Below are positions 1 through 8,508 of a stretch of 64,000 nucleotides of DNA, one piece after another. The stretch lies in NCBI RefSeq assembly GCF_000826545.1, contig NZ_CDME01000002.1:868001-932000 (forward strand), read 5' to 3'. The DNA comes from Kibdelosporangium sp. MJ126-NF4. Lineage in GTDB: Bacteria > Actinomycetota > Actinomycetes > Mycobacteriales > Pseudonocardiaceae. The position numbers and the translations under genes are program-made. The notes under the pieces were generated by a model. The model did not search any database and was not told where the DNA came from. It saw only the letters and a list, made by a program, of their open reading frames with translations. The number at the start of each line of letters is the position of its first letter. Within the stretch, counting starts at the first letter, position 1.

Positions 1-843
1 CAGGTTCGCGTGCAGGGCCGGTTTCTGGGTGGTCCGCCGCCGTATGGGTATCGGTTGGTGGATGCTGGTCCGCATCCGAACCGGGCGCATGCTCGGTGGG
101 GGCGTCGGTTGCAGCGTTTGGATCTGGATCCGGTGACGGCGCCGTGGGTTCGGTGGATTTTCGAGCAGCGAGCAGTCGGCCGTAGTGTGGCAGGCATTGC
201 GCGGGAGTTGAACGAGCGTGGAGTGGCTTGTCCTGCGGGGGCTGATCAGGTCTGTAATCGGCATCGGTCGGGGGAGGCGTGGATTGTGCGGACGGTGGTA
301 GGGATCTTGGAGAACCCGCGGTATACGGGTCGGCAGGTGTGGAATCGGCACACCAGCACGAGTGTTGAGGAATGGGCGATCTCGGAAGGGCTCGCGCATC
401 CCCGGCTGGTCGACGATGCGACGTTCACCGCGGTACAGGGGCTGAGAGCTGCGAGATCGACCAAGGACGGTGCAACAAGGACGTACGTTCTGGCAGGCCT
501 GGTGAGCTGTGGGGTCTGTGACCGGCGGCTGGATGCGCATTGGGTGAACAACCGGCCGGGTTATCGCTGTCGTCATGGTCACACCAGTGCGCGAACTCGA
601 CCACTTGGCCTGGCGAAGAACATCTACGTGCGAGAGGACCGCATTCTCGGTGAGTTGCGGTGTCGCTTGCCTGATCTGGCTGCTGCTGATGGTGCAGAGC
701 TGGCTGACTATTTGTGGGCCAACGGGCTGCGTATCGTGTGCGCCGACTCGCACTGGAGCATCCAGTCTCGCTCGGCACAGCCGCTCGGTTCAAACACCGG
801 CAACGGCCTGAAGCCTCCTGCTCCGCAGAGCAAGAGGCTCTAG
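1..843 (+). CDS. Large serine recombinase, C-terminal part (5' end outside window)
   Basis: The frame is open from base 1, so the gene starts upstream and the N-terminal catalytic serine domain is not in the window. What is visible is the recombinase DNA-binding domain (GGPPPYGYRLVDAGPHPN, then an ILENPRYTGRQVWNR segment) followed by a zinc beta-ribbon with CGVCDRR and YRCRHGH. These features are typical of large serine recombinases of actinomycete integrative elements and phages. It ends without the long coiled-coil tail seen in the second serine recombinase at 34803-36731. A 29-bp repeat shared with the end of that second gene lies 46 bases downstream, so this is probably the integrase of a neighbouring tandem element. 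Family call is confident; activity cannot be judged. Confidence 0.9.
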   Translation, partial: QVRVQGRFLGGPPPYGYRLVDAGPHPNRAHARWGRRLQRLDLDPVTAPWVRWIFEQRAVGRSVAGIARELNERGVACPAGADQVCNRHRSGEAWIVRTVVGILENPRYTGRQVWNRHTSTSVEEWAISEGLAHPRLVDDATFTAVQGLRAARSTKDGATRTYVLAGLVSCGVCDRRLDAHWVNNRPGYRCRHGHTSARTRPLGLAKNIYVREDRILGELRCRLPDLAAADGAELADYLWANGLRIVCADSHWSIQSRSAQPLGSNTGNGLKPPAPQSKRL

Positions 844-888
844 ATCGCTATGGGGTAATTGAGTGTCCGAATCCGGCACCGACTCGCA

Positions 889-917
889 GCACACCCGCGC
901 AATGCAGGTGTTCATGT
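889..917. repeat. 29-bp direct repeat, copy 1; candidate attachment site
   Basis: The 29 bases match 36574-36602 in the same orientation with two mismatches (positions 902 and 906). Both copies lie at or just after the 3' end of a serine recombinase gene. The second copy contains a perfect 8-bp inverted repeat (ACACCCGC/GCGGGTGT); here it is imperfect. A shared GTGTCCGA also lies a short way upstream of each copy. The simplest reading is attL/attR of the element between them. The rest of 844-1139 holds no convincing gene. Confidence 0.5.
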
Positions 918-1139
918 AGGAAACGGTACCTTCGTTGGAAGATCAGCACAAGCCACAGTGGACGCGCGGTGCGACCACGACGAGGATCCCCAGCGCGAGG
1001 CATCGCGGTGCACTCTTTGTCTCGTGGTGTCGCGTCGTACTCTCGCCGCCACGGGCGCCCGCATCATCCGCTCACACTCTGATCTCGCGTACGTCAGATT
1101 GTGTACGCGTCAGCCTCCCTGCGTTACTACGGCCCGGTG

Positions 1140-1916
1140 TCACGACGGGAAGTCCGGGTCGACGTACTTCGGCATCTTCGCGAACACCTTCACAATCGCC
1201 CAGCGCGTGCCATCCTGCTGGTAGCCGTTCGAGACCCGCAGGTCGTGGGTGTCCTGCCCGAACTCCTCGTGCTCCACGATCACCTGAATCATCGCCACGT
1301 CGTCAGGGTTGTCCGGCCACGGGTGGACGCTGAGCGACCGGAGCGTGGGGCTGTCCTCGAACACGTCCGGCGCCATCCACGACAGGAGATCCGTCATGAA
1401 CTCGGGGCTGACGGTGCCGGTTCCTTCGCGTAGCACCTGCACGTGGACGAGCGGCTGGTTGAGCCGCACCATTTGCCCCGCCGGACGGCCGTTGCTGACC
1501 TGCGGAGCGTGATCCAGGGCGCGGCGGCATCGGGGGCACCCGCCCCGGCGTCCGAAGTGGTTGCGGCAGAAGTACTGGCTGCAGGCCGTGCACCGGCCGC
1601 CGCGCGGGTTCGTCACGGTGATGTTGCCCGACATGAACCGCCCGAGGCTCATCCACACGGCCGTGCACCCGCGTGCGTCGCAGCTGCAGAACAGCTCGTC
1701 GAGGCGCGAATCCCACATCTCGCGTGCGGTGAGCGGCTCCACGGCTGATTGCCCTGCTCCGTGATAGACGATGCTCGCCGCGAGTTCCTGGGCCTCGGCG
1801 AGGGCCGGGTGGACGCTCAGCACGGTGAGCACGCAGTCGAGGGCCGGGCGGTACCGGCCGGCCAGGATCAGCTCGCGGGCGTCGCCGAGGAGGGCGTTGG
1901 TCCAGGGAGTCATCAT
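1140..1916 (-). CDS. Zinc-binding (RING/zinc-ribbon-like) protein coupled to the TPR-CHAT gene
   Basis: A 258-aa protein with a Cys/His-rich middle: CSCDARGC, then CTACSQYFCRNHF and CPRCRR, a spacing that could bind two zinc ions. The N-terminal part is helical, and the C-terminal ~100 residues look like a mixed alpha/beta domain. I chose the ATG at 1916 because its last base is shared with the stop of the upstream TPR-CHAT gene (TGATG), which implies translational coupling. A longer reading frame to 2084 is only a shadow of that gene. I do not recognise the family. Its position makes it the likely partner, substrate or regulator of the CHAT protease. The zinc-binding inference is strong; function is unknown. 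Confidence 0.7.
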   Translation of the reverse strand: MMTPWTNALLGDARELILAGRYRPALDCVLTVLSVHPALAEAQELAASIVYHGAGQSAVEPLTAREMWDSRLDELFCSCDARGCTAVWMSLGRFMSGNITVTNPRGGRCTACSQYFCRNHFGRRGGCPRCRRALDHAPQVSNGRPAGQMVRLNQPLVHVQVLREGTGTVSPEFMTDLLSWMAPDVFEDSPTLRSLSVHPWPDNPDDVAMIQVIVEHEEFGQDTHDLRVSNGYQQDGTRWAIVKVFAKMPKYVDPDFPS

Positions 1917-4900
1917 CACGGTCCACTGTGGACGAAGGGAGCCCAGCGGCCGGGGTCGCCGGGATGCTCGGCGCGCAGGTCGCGGGCGAGGCTGTGCAGG
2001 GCGTGGGGTGCGAGGTCTGCGGACGGGAGGCGTTCGTAGAAGCGGTGGGCGGAGTCGGCGGCTGTGGCGTCGTCGATCGGCCACAGGGTGGCGATGATGT
2101 GCCGGAACCCGGCGAGCTGGAAAGCGGAACCGATGTGGATGGCCTCGTCGGCCGTGTGTCCCCGGACTTCGGCGGTCGAGCAGGCGGACAGGTAGACGAG
2201 CTCGGCGTCGTCCAGCCGCAGCCGGCTGATCCGCAGGACGTCGAGAACGCCGTCGTGCAGGTGGAGGCCGCTGCGGGACGGCTCGGCGGGGTTGCTCGTG
2301 GCGTGGCAGGCGAAGTGCGCCCAGGTCGAGCGCTGCAGGGCGGCCAGGACGTTCGTGGTGGTGGCCGTGTCGTCGGTCAGCCGCTTCCCGCCCACGTGGC
2401 GGGCGTGCAGCGTGAGCGCCTCGGCGACGGTGCCGGACAGGGCGGGTTGACCGGCCGTCTCGCGCACGGCGACGGTGAGTTGGGCGTGTGCTGCGTCAGC
2501 GCGCTTTCGTCGGCTGTACTGCAGAACGCGGAGAGTAGGCACGTAGGAGGAGATGACGCGGTCCAGCACTGCGGGCCCGTCCGGTAGCCCAGCGGCGTGC
2601 AGCGGCAGGAGGCTCGTCTCTCCGATTGGCACCCACCACACACGCGGCCACTGCCCAGTGGGAGTCTCGACGCAGCCAAGCGCTTCGAGTACAGGGGCGG
2701 CGACCCGCTCCCAGAGCCAGGCCAGCACCTGGGGCACAACGCGTTGGCGCGCAAGCGATCCAGAGATCGAACTGGTGCGGGTCGCGTCCAGCAGCAGCTT
2801 GGTCCGCGCCTCCACGGCTTGCGGGGTCACGCCCGGCAAGGGCAGCGCGGTGATCCCGTCCTCGCGCACCAGGATCGCGTCACTGCGCGACGGCGCCACG
2901 TTGAGCACGACCACGGTGCCGCCCGCGGCGATTCGCCGGAGGTCAGCGGCCTGCGGTGGCTGGAGAAAGCACTCGAAGCCCGGCACGGCGCGGATCCGGC
3001 CGAGCAGTTGATCCCATCGTGCTGCCTGGTCCCCCACCTGCAGCGCGTCCCGCAGTGACCGGAACTCGTCGGCCAGGTTAGGTGCGACCGACGTGAGCTC
3101 GGTCAGGTCGGTGCGGGTGTCGAGCGCGGCCGCGAGCAGGACGCCGCGGCCGAGTTCGGCTACCTCCACCGCGCCGCTGGAGTCCCCGGCGACGAGGTGA
3201 GCCGCGACGGCTTCGCTGACCAGCCCGGCGTGGCTGCCCAGCCGGTGTTCCTGGTCCGCCCTGCTCAGCTCGCGGGGTGCGATGCTCTGCAACCCCTGCA
3301 CCGCCGTCCGGAACGAACGGGCCGCGTCGCCGACCGCTCCCATCCCGCTCAGCGCGACTCCGACCGCGCGTGCCACGTTCACCTGCGCCATCGGGGACGC
3401 GGCCGTCAGACCGGTCGCATGGGCGGCCAGCCGCTCCGCTCTCCCGTGCTCGTCCAGGCCAGGGGATTCGTCGAGCGTGTAGACGATCGCCAGGTTGTTG
3501 AGGCAGGTCGCCCTGTCGGGGTGTCCGGGCGGGGTGACCTCCAACGCCCGCTCGCACCGGTCAACGGCATCGGCCAAGTCGGCAGACTCCGCGCTGTGGC
3601 GGAACCGGGCGGCGTACGTGGTGCCGAGGTTCGTGAGGGTCGTGCCCAGCCGGTGGAGGTCGGTGGAGACGACCGCCATGGCCTGCTCGCCGTACTCGAC
3701 GGCCTTGGTCAGGTCGGCCGGCCGCTGATCCCAGCCGCTCTCGAAGAGCCTGCGGTAGGCCACGCACAGGTTCGACAGGTACTTCGGCCGGTCGGGGTGA
3801 CCGGCCGGAGTCGCGGCCAGCGCTCGCTCGTCGTACTCGGCGGCCTGGCGCAGATCGCTGAGCTTGCCCAGGTGGTCGTACCGCAACTGACAGCTGTTGG
3901 CGAGGCCGGACAGGCGGCTGGCCAGCGCCGGGTCGTCGTCGGGGGTGGCCGCCAGTGCCCGCTCGGCCAGGTCGAACCCCGCACACAGGTCCTCGAAGTC
4001 CCCGGCGTGGTCGTAGCGCGTGCGGTACGCGGCCCCGAGGTTGGCCAGGAGCCAGGCGTTGTCGTCGGCCGGGCTCGCCGCGACCGCGCGTTCGAGGTGG
4101 TCGATGGCCAGGTGCACGTCGGCGAGGACGCCGAGGCGTTCGTAGCGCCGCAGGAAGCTGGTGGCCACGTTGGACAGCAGGCCGGGCAGTTGGGGAGCAC
4201 CGGCCGGAGCGGCGGCGACCGCGGCGGTCCCGTGCTCGACGGCGGCGTCGAGGTCGGCGACGTCCCCGTGCGCCCGGTACCGGGTTTGGCGAGCCAGACT
4301 GAGATTCGACAGGTACGTGGCGTGGTCGGACGGGTTCGCGTCGGCGGCTACGGCTCGTTCGCGGTACTCGATCGCGGTGTCGATGTCGGCCGGATCGCCG
4401 TGGTGCTCGAACCGCTTCTCGTGCGCGAACGCCAGTGTGCAGAGGAGGACCGCGTCGCCGGGGCGAACGGCCAGGGCCCGCTGCCCGCTCTCGATCAGGA
4501 CGCGCAGGTCGGCGAATGCCCTGCTGTGCCGGTAGATCCGGGTGTAGGCACTCGTGAAGTCGGCGAGACAACGCGCTCGTTGGTCGGGATCGCGCGAGTG
4601 GGCTACGCCGTTCTCAGCGCGTTCGACGCTCGAATTCAGGTCGTCGAGCGAGCCGGTGTGTTCGTACCGCACTAGGTAGGCGCCCGAGAGGTTGGACAGG
4701 TGGATCGCGGTCTCTGGATGGTCCGCGGGACTCAGCGCCACTGCCTGCTCGTGGCGGTCCACGCACGCGTTGATGTCGGCCAACGCGTGCGTGCGATCGA
4801 ACAGAGCCCGATATGCCCTGCCAAGGGTGCTCAACGGGAGCAAGCGAGCCAAGTTGTCAGCGGGAATCGCGGCCGCGGCCAGTTCACCGCGCTCGATGGC

Positions 4901-5578
4901 GTCGTGCAGATCGGCCGGATCCCCGCCGAGTTCGAACCTGGTGAGGAGCGCCGCGGCGAGGTTCAGCAGCGGGAGGGCGTGCAGCGGGTGGTCGCGCGGA
5001 ATCAACGCGAGCGCCACCTCGGCCGAGTCGATGGCGGCCTGAAGATCTGCCGGCTCACCGAGGAGATCGAACCGGGCGGCGTGGGTGGCGCCGAGAGTGG
5101 CCATGCACGCGCCCCTGTCCGGATGGCCCCACAACGCCGCCTGCGCGCGGTGGAAGAGATCGATGGCGACCGTCAGCGCGTACTCGTCGGCCGACTCGCG
5201 CCCGGTGTCGTAAAGCGCTTCTGCCAGCTGTATTTGCGCGCCGGGAGCCGAGTCGGCGCCCAGCAGCGGCAGCAGTGGTGGTGGGAGCTCGTCATCGGTG
5301 CTGTCGTTGGCGCTGAACAGGAACAGCGACTGGGCGAAGGCGGCCAGGTCGTCCTTCCCTTTTGCGGCGGTGAAACGCGCGTAGTGGAACCACGCCAGGA
5401 TGTAGGCCTCATCGCACGGCTCACGACCAAGACCCGCCACGGATAGCTCAGGTAACGCCGTCCGGCACAGTGCATCGGCTTCAGCGAGTGCTTGTTCTTC
5501 GAGAACGTGCCAGGAAATCCCAGATCGGATGTAATCATTGGTTCGCGCTTGCAGGGAGGCCACGAGGTGCTCAGTCAT
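1916..5578 (-). CDS. TPR-repeat protein with C-terminal CHAT (caspase-like) protease domain
   Basis: A 1220-aa protein. Residues from about 100 to 820 are a long run of tetratricopeptide-type repeats with the recurring ~45-residue pattern of actinobacterial TPR-CHAT proteins (for example LSNLSxAYxxRYEHTG). The C-terminal ~300 residues are a CHAT domain. Its catalytic pair is visible: His1092 in HFACHA and Cys1133 in YLSACSTA. CHAT proteases are caspase relatives that cut a partner or cell target when the sensor part is triggered. The start at 5578 has GGGGAGG about six bases upstream; earlier in-frame starts lack such a site. The downstream zinc protein overlaps the stop, and a divergent two-gene unit begins 45 bases away. 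Likely a suicide-type conflict system. Confidence 0.9.
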   Translation of the reverse strand: MTEHLVASLQARTNDYIRSGISWHVLEEQALAEADALCRTALPELSVAGLGREPCDEAYILAWFHYARFTAAKGKDDLAAFAQSLFLFSANDSTDDELPPPLLPLLGADSAPGAQIQLAEALYDTGRESADEYALTVAIDLFHRAQAALWGHPDRGACMATLGATHAARFDLLGEPADLQAAIDSAEVALALIPRDHPLHALPLLNLAAALLTRFELGGDPADLHDAIERGELAAAAIPADNLARLLPLSTLGRAYRALFDRTHALADINACVDRHEQAVALSPADHPETAIHLSNLSGAYLVRYEHTGSLDDLNSSVERAENGVAHSRDPDQRARCLADFTSAYTRIYRHSRAFADLRVLIESGQRALAVRPGDAVLLCTLAFAHEKRFEHHGDPADIDTAIEYRERAVAADANPSDHATYLSNLSLARQTRYRAHGDVADLDAAVEHGTAAVAAAPAGAPQLPGLLSNVATSFLRRYERLGVLADVHLAIDHLERAVAASPADDNAWLLANLGAAYRTRYDHAGDFEDLCAGFDLAERALAATPDDDPALASRLSGLANSCQLRYDHLGKLSDLRQAAEYDERALAATPAGHPDRPKYLSNLCVAYRRLFESGWDQRPADLTKAVEYGEQAMAVVSTDLHRLGTTLTNLGTTYAARFRHSAESADLADAVDRCERALEVTPPGHPDRATCLNNLAIVYTLDESPGLDEHGRAERLAAHATGLTAASPMAQVNVARAVGVALSGMGAVGDAARSFRTAVQGLQSIAPRELSRADQEHRLGSHAGLVSEAVAAHLVAGDSSGAVEVAELGRGVLLAAALDTRTDLTELTSVAPNLADEFRSLRDALQVGDQAARWDQLLGRIRAVPGFECFLQPPQAADLRRIAAGGTVVVLNVAPSRSDAILVREDGITALPLPGVTPQAVEARTKLLLDATRTSSISGSLARQRVVPQVLAWLWERVAAPVLEALGCVETPTGQWPRVWWVPIGETSLLPLHAAGLPDGPAVLDRVISSYVPTLRVLQYSRRKRADAAHAQLTVAVRETAGQPALSGTVAEALTLHARHVGGKRLTDDTATTTNVLAALQRSTWAHFACHATSNPAEPSRSGLHLHDGVLDVLRISRLRLDDAELVYLSACSTAEVRGHTADEAIHIGSAFQLAGFRHIIATLWPIDDATAADSAHRFYERLPSADLAPHALHSLARDLRAEHPGDPGRWAPFVHSGP

Positions 5579-5623
5579 ACGCCTCCCCAGAAACGTTCGT
5601 TCCGTCACGGATAGTATCCACAC

Positions 5624-5974
5624 GTGCACGACGACGAACGCGCGGCGCTGGCGAGGCTGTGCGACCAGCTGCCGGGACTGCGCACGGAGATCGCCAAGCA
5701 TCCGGCCGCCACGCGAGAGCTGCTGGCGCGCATCGAGTCGCGGGCCCGAGCAGGCGAGCCGGTCCGCGCGCTGTTCGCCGAGCTGTTCCCGCCCGGCCAG
5801 GCCGGGGTGACGCGCACGTTCGAGGCGTTACCGTCGCTGGGGCCCGGCCGGTCCAGCGAGGAGCGGTTCGGTTGTCCCGCGGAGCTGTGCGACCGCGAGG
5901 CCACGGCGAAGCCCGCCGGGCCGTTACCGCGGTGCTGGCTCACCGGCCGGTTCATGCGACGGCGGGCAGGCTAG
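5624..5974 (+). CDS. Small helical protein with C-terminal Cys motif, CHAT-locus partner
   Basis: A 116-aa protein read from GTG at 5624, divergent from the TPR-CHAT gene. The first ~65 residues are helical. The C-terminal ~45 residues hold FGCPAELCD and LPRCWLTGRFM, three cysteines that may form a small metal site. Small proteins of this kind accompany CHAT-TPR genes in actinobacterial conflict systems (the CATRA-type loci described by the Aravind group), but I cannot confirm membership of a particular family from memory. Its stop is directly followed by the GTG of the membrane protein (TAGGTG), so the two are surely co-translated. It may serve as an adaptor between the protease and the membrane protein; that role is inference. 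Confidence 0.65.
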   Translation: MHDDERAALARLCDQLPGLRTEIAKHPAATRELLARIESRARAGEPVRALFAELFPPGQAGVTRTFEALPSLGPGRSSEERFGCPAELCDREATAKPAGPLPRCWLTGRFMRRRAG

Positions 5975-6877
5975 GTGAGCGACTTCTACAAGGAGCTGGC
6001 CAAGCAGCTCGCCACCAGGTGGGTCTCGATGCTGGCCCTGCCCGGCGTGCTGTTCCTCGCCGCCGGCTGGATCGGGTTCCGGCTCGGCCACGCCCACGCC
6101 CTGGATCTCCGCCGGTTCACCGAGGCGACGACCGGTGTGGCCACTCAGATCGCCCGCTGGCCAGGTGCCGCGCAGGCGTTGGGCCTCATCGGTGTCGTGC
6201 TGGCCGCGGCACTCGTCGGGCTGGTCGTCCAGGCGCTCGTCGGTCCCGTGCGCGCGTTTTGTCTCGGGCAGTGGCCCCGGCTTCTGGCCACAGCGCTGAC
6301 CGGCAGGCGACGACGCCGATGGACCGCCGTCGTACGCCGGCGAGAAGAGCTGCAGAAGGAACACCCACCGCACGCCCGGACGCCGGAGCAACAGCAGCAG
6401 ATCGACCTGATCGCGGGCCGTGCCAACAACATCGCCCTGGCGGAGCCCGGCCGGCCGACGTGGATGGGCGACCGCGTGCACGCGCTGAGCCAGGTCACCG
6501 TCAACCGGTACGGGCTCGACCTCACCTTCTGCTGGCCGCGACTCTGGCTCGTGCTCCCGGAGAACACGCAGACCGAGATCAACACCGCGCAGAGCGGGTT
6601 CGCGGCCGCGTTGTTCACCCTCACCTGGTCGATCCCCTACCTGGTGCTGGGTGCGTTCTGGTGGCCGGCGCTGCTCGCCGGCCTGGTGATCGCGGCGGTG
6701 GGCCGGGCCCGCGCGCGCGACCGGATCGGGGCGCTCGCCGAGCTGACCGAGGCCGCCCTCGACATTCACGGGCGCGTTCTGGCGATCACGCTCGGCGTGT
6801 CCGACAAGTCCGTGACGGGGCCGCTCGATCCCGAGGAAGGTCTGCGCATCACCGACATCGCCCGCAAGGGGCGGTGA
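5975..6877 (+). CDS. Membrane protein of the TPR-CHAT locus
   Basis: A 300-aa protein with a hydrophobic segment at about residues 17-37, another at 67-90, and a pair near 198-235 (around SIPYLVLGAFWWPALLAG). Between them lies a basic, helical cytoplasmic stretch rich in Arg, Glu and Gln (residues ~110-170). It starts with GTG immediately after the stop of the 116-aa gene. Membrane proteins of this size commonly sit beside CHAT-TPR genes, where they could be the pore or the protease substrate that kills the cell. No enzyme motif is visible. The membrane call is strong; the effector role is inference from context. Confidence 0.7.
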   Translation: MSDFYKELAKQLATRWVSMLALPGVLFLAAGWIGFRLGHAHALDLRRFTEATTGVATQIARWPGAAQALGLIGVVLAAALVGLVVQALVGPVRAFCLGQWPRLLATALTGRRRRRWTAVVRRREELQKEHPPHARTPEQQQQIDLIAGRANNIALAEPGRPTWMGDRVHALSQVTVNRYGLDLTFCWPRLWLVLPENTQTEINTAQSGFAAALFTLTWSIPYLVLGAFWWPALLAGLVIAAVGRARARDRIGALAELTEAALDIHGRVLAITLGVSDKSVTGPLDPEEGLRITDIARKGR

Positions 6878-7246
6878 GTCAGCCGCCTGGCGTGACGCCC
6901 TGCTCGTACGCGAACACCACCGCGTGCGTGCGATCCCGATGCCCGACAATCTTCAAATAAGTAGTTACAAATGCGTGGATAGATTTCTTGTATCCATTCG
7001 TGTTCCGCCTCAGGCGGATGAGAATAAGCCGTTCATGGTGAAAGGGGGACCGATTGACGGTTCAAAGTTCAGGGCTTACGCCGGCGAATCAGCGACGTGC
7101 TGCCGAGTTCGCGCTCAACTGCGAGCAGGGTAAGCAGCCAGGGAGGCTATGACCGTTTGACGTCGCGGCTTGAGCCTGTGTTGCCCTGCCTTGGCCGCGC
7201 GGGCCTAACGGCGGTGTTAGCTGGGATTCGGGTGTCACCGTAGCCG
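6878..7246. other. Intergenic stretch, no supported gene
   Basis: About 370 bases. A 69-codon frame (6924-7133) and its neighbours show no family features, and composition becomes AT-richer after 6940. A short piece around 7070-7140 reads as LTPANQRRAAEFALNCEQ in one frame, which may be the tail of a lost gene. Nothing firm. Confidence 0.4.
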
Positions 7247-7624
7247 CTAGAGTAGAAGGATCGTGGCGTACTTTTCGGCCACGTCCACTAGGTGCAGCGC
7301 GTCCGATTGATGGTTGCCCTCTACGACGGCCGCGATCTCACCGTCAGGTCGAAGGCCATGCCTGAGGTCAGCGAGGAACGTGTCGATTGTTCCGACAACC
7401 ACTCTGGACTTGTAGGCGTCAAGCCTCGCTTGGTCGCTACTTTCGGCGGGAAGCAGCAGCATGGTGTCGATGCCCATCACGTTCCCTACCGCCATCAAGG
7501 TTCTCGCATGTTTGATGGCACTCTTCACCGTCGATGTCATCACGTGTACGTCAAATTTCATGCTCAGAAGGAAAGTGGCTTCCCCTCGCAACTTGATCTT
7601 TTTCTGTTGGCTGCTAAACAACAT
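7247..7624 (-). pseudogene. Fragment resembling the N-terminal part of a SecA/DEAD-type ATPase
   Basis: A 125-aa frame whose sequence (FDVHVMTSTVKSAIKHA, MGIDTMLLL, YKSRVVVGTIDTFLADLRHGL) resembles the region after Walker A in SecA- or helicase-like ATPases: a strand leading to a threonine-rich turn, then a VVVGTxDTFxxDxLR-like segment. There is no P-loop, no DEAD box and no downstream motor domain, and no clean ribosome binding site. It is therefore either a degraded remnant or a short hypothetical protein. AT-richer than its neighbours. The family suggestion is weak. Confidence 0.3.
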
Positions 7625-7979
7625 TGGAATACGGTAGCGCAGGAGTGGTCACGCAGCGGAAATGGGTGACAACGTCCCGCTGTTTCACAAGATCAGGCCT
7701 CGAGGTCGGCCCATGGCCGCTGGTACTCGCCGGTGTGCCGGGACACCCACCCGTCCAGCGGTGCGACCGGGGTGTTGAGCGGCGCTCTCTTCAGATGCAG
7801 AGCTGGCGTGGTCAGACAACGCTCCCCGTCTCCACGTGTGCGGCTGCCCGTGTCGGCCCAGCGTCGTCTCACCCGCCCGCGGTGCGAACAGGATGACCAC
7901 ACTTGTCGTACAGGGTGTAGTCACCGGCGACTGTGACAGCGTTGGTGCCTTCGGCAGCACCCCAACTATCCATCCGTGG

Positions 7980-8447
7980 TCCCAGATCAGCGGCGTGTAG
8001 TGCGGTGCGGCAAAAGACACGCGAACAAAGATCAGGCCGCGCCGGACCCGCCGCATCTGGTCTCGGCCGAGTCCGATGGCGAGTCCGGTTTGTCGGAGGA
8101 GGACTGCTCGTCCGGCTTCGACCATGGCGAGGAGCATGACGGGTGCTGCGGCGTGCAGGCCGACGGCGATGGGGTCGGGCCATCCCGCGGATACGTTGGC
8201 GGCGACGGTGCCGATCGTCAGCAGTCGGGCGGGGTGGCGGAGCCAGCCGACGGGGTGTCCGGTCCAGGCGAGGATGAGGTCGAGGGGTGATGACGCCGAC
8301 GAGTCCGCCATTGATCCCGATGGGCACGAGGTGGGGGAATGGCACGCTGAGTTGGGCGGCTTTGGTGGCGATGGTGGTGTAGGAGCCGATGGCGCCGTAG
8401 GCGGCCATGATGATGGCGGCGCCGAGCGCGAGGCGTTGCCCGATGCC
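7980..8447 (-). pseudogene. Frameshifted DUF2637-type membrane protein
   Basis: Two minus-strand frames must be joined to recover the protein. The first (from about 8447) gives AIIMAAYGAIGSYTTIATKA through PHLVPIGINGGLVGV. The second, after a shift near 8285-8300, gives LDLILAWTGHPVGWLRHPAR through TVAANVSAGWPDPIAVGLHA and VMLLAMVEAGRAVLLRQ. Together they match the multi-pass DUF2637 family that is common in actinomycete integrative elements. The C-terminal part is lost in an unrelated tail. A second DUF2637 gene lies at 17918-18858. Bases 7625-7980 hold nothing else that I can support. Confidence 0.7.
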
Positions 8448-8508
8448 TCACCTTCGAGTGCTCTGGGCCGCCACGGTCCGGTGGCTCGGGTGTCGTTCGG
8501 GTCCTGTG

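Noticed and set aside
3197..4675. Long plus-strand frame opposite the TPR-CHAT gene (also 1928-2587 and 2553-3058)
   Set aside because: Mirror frames of a GC-rich repeat gene; composition is Val/Gly/Arg-rich with no motif, while the minus strand shows a complete TPR-CHAT protein.
5470..6960. 496-codon plus-strand frame over the small protein and membrane protein
   Set aside because: Very Arg/Ala/Pro-rich shadow frame; the real genes in other frames have GTG starts, coupling and membrane segments.
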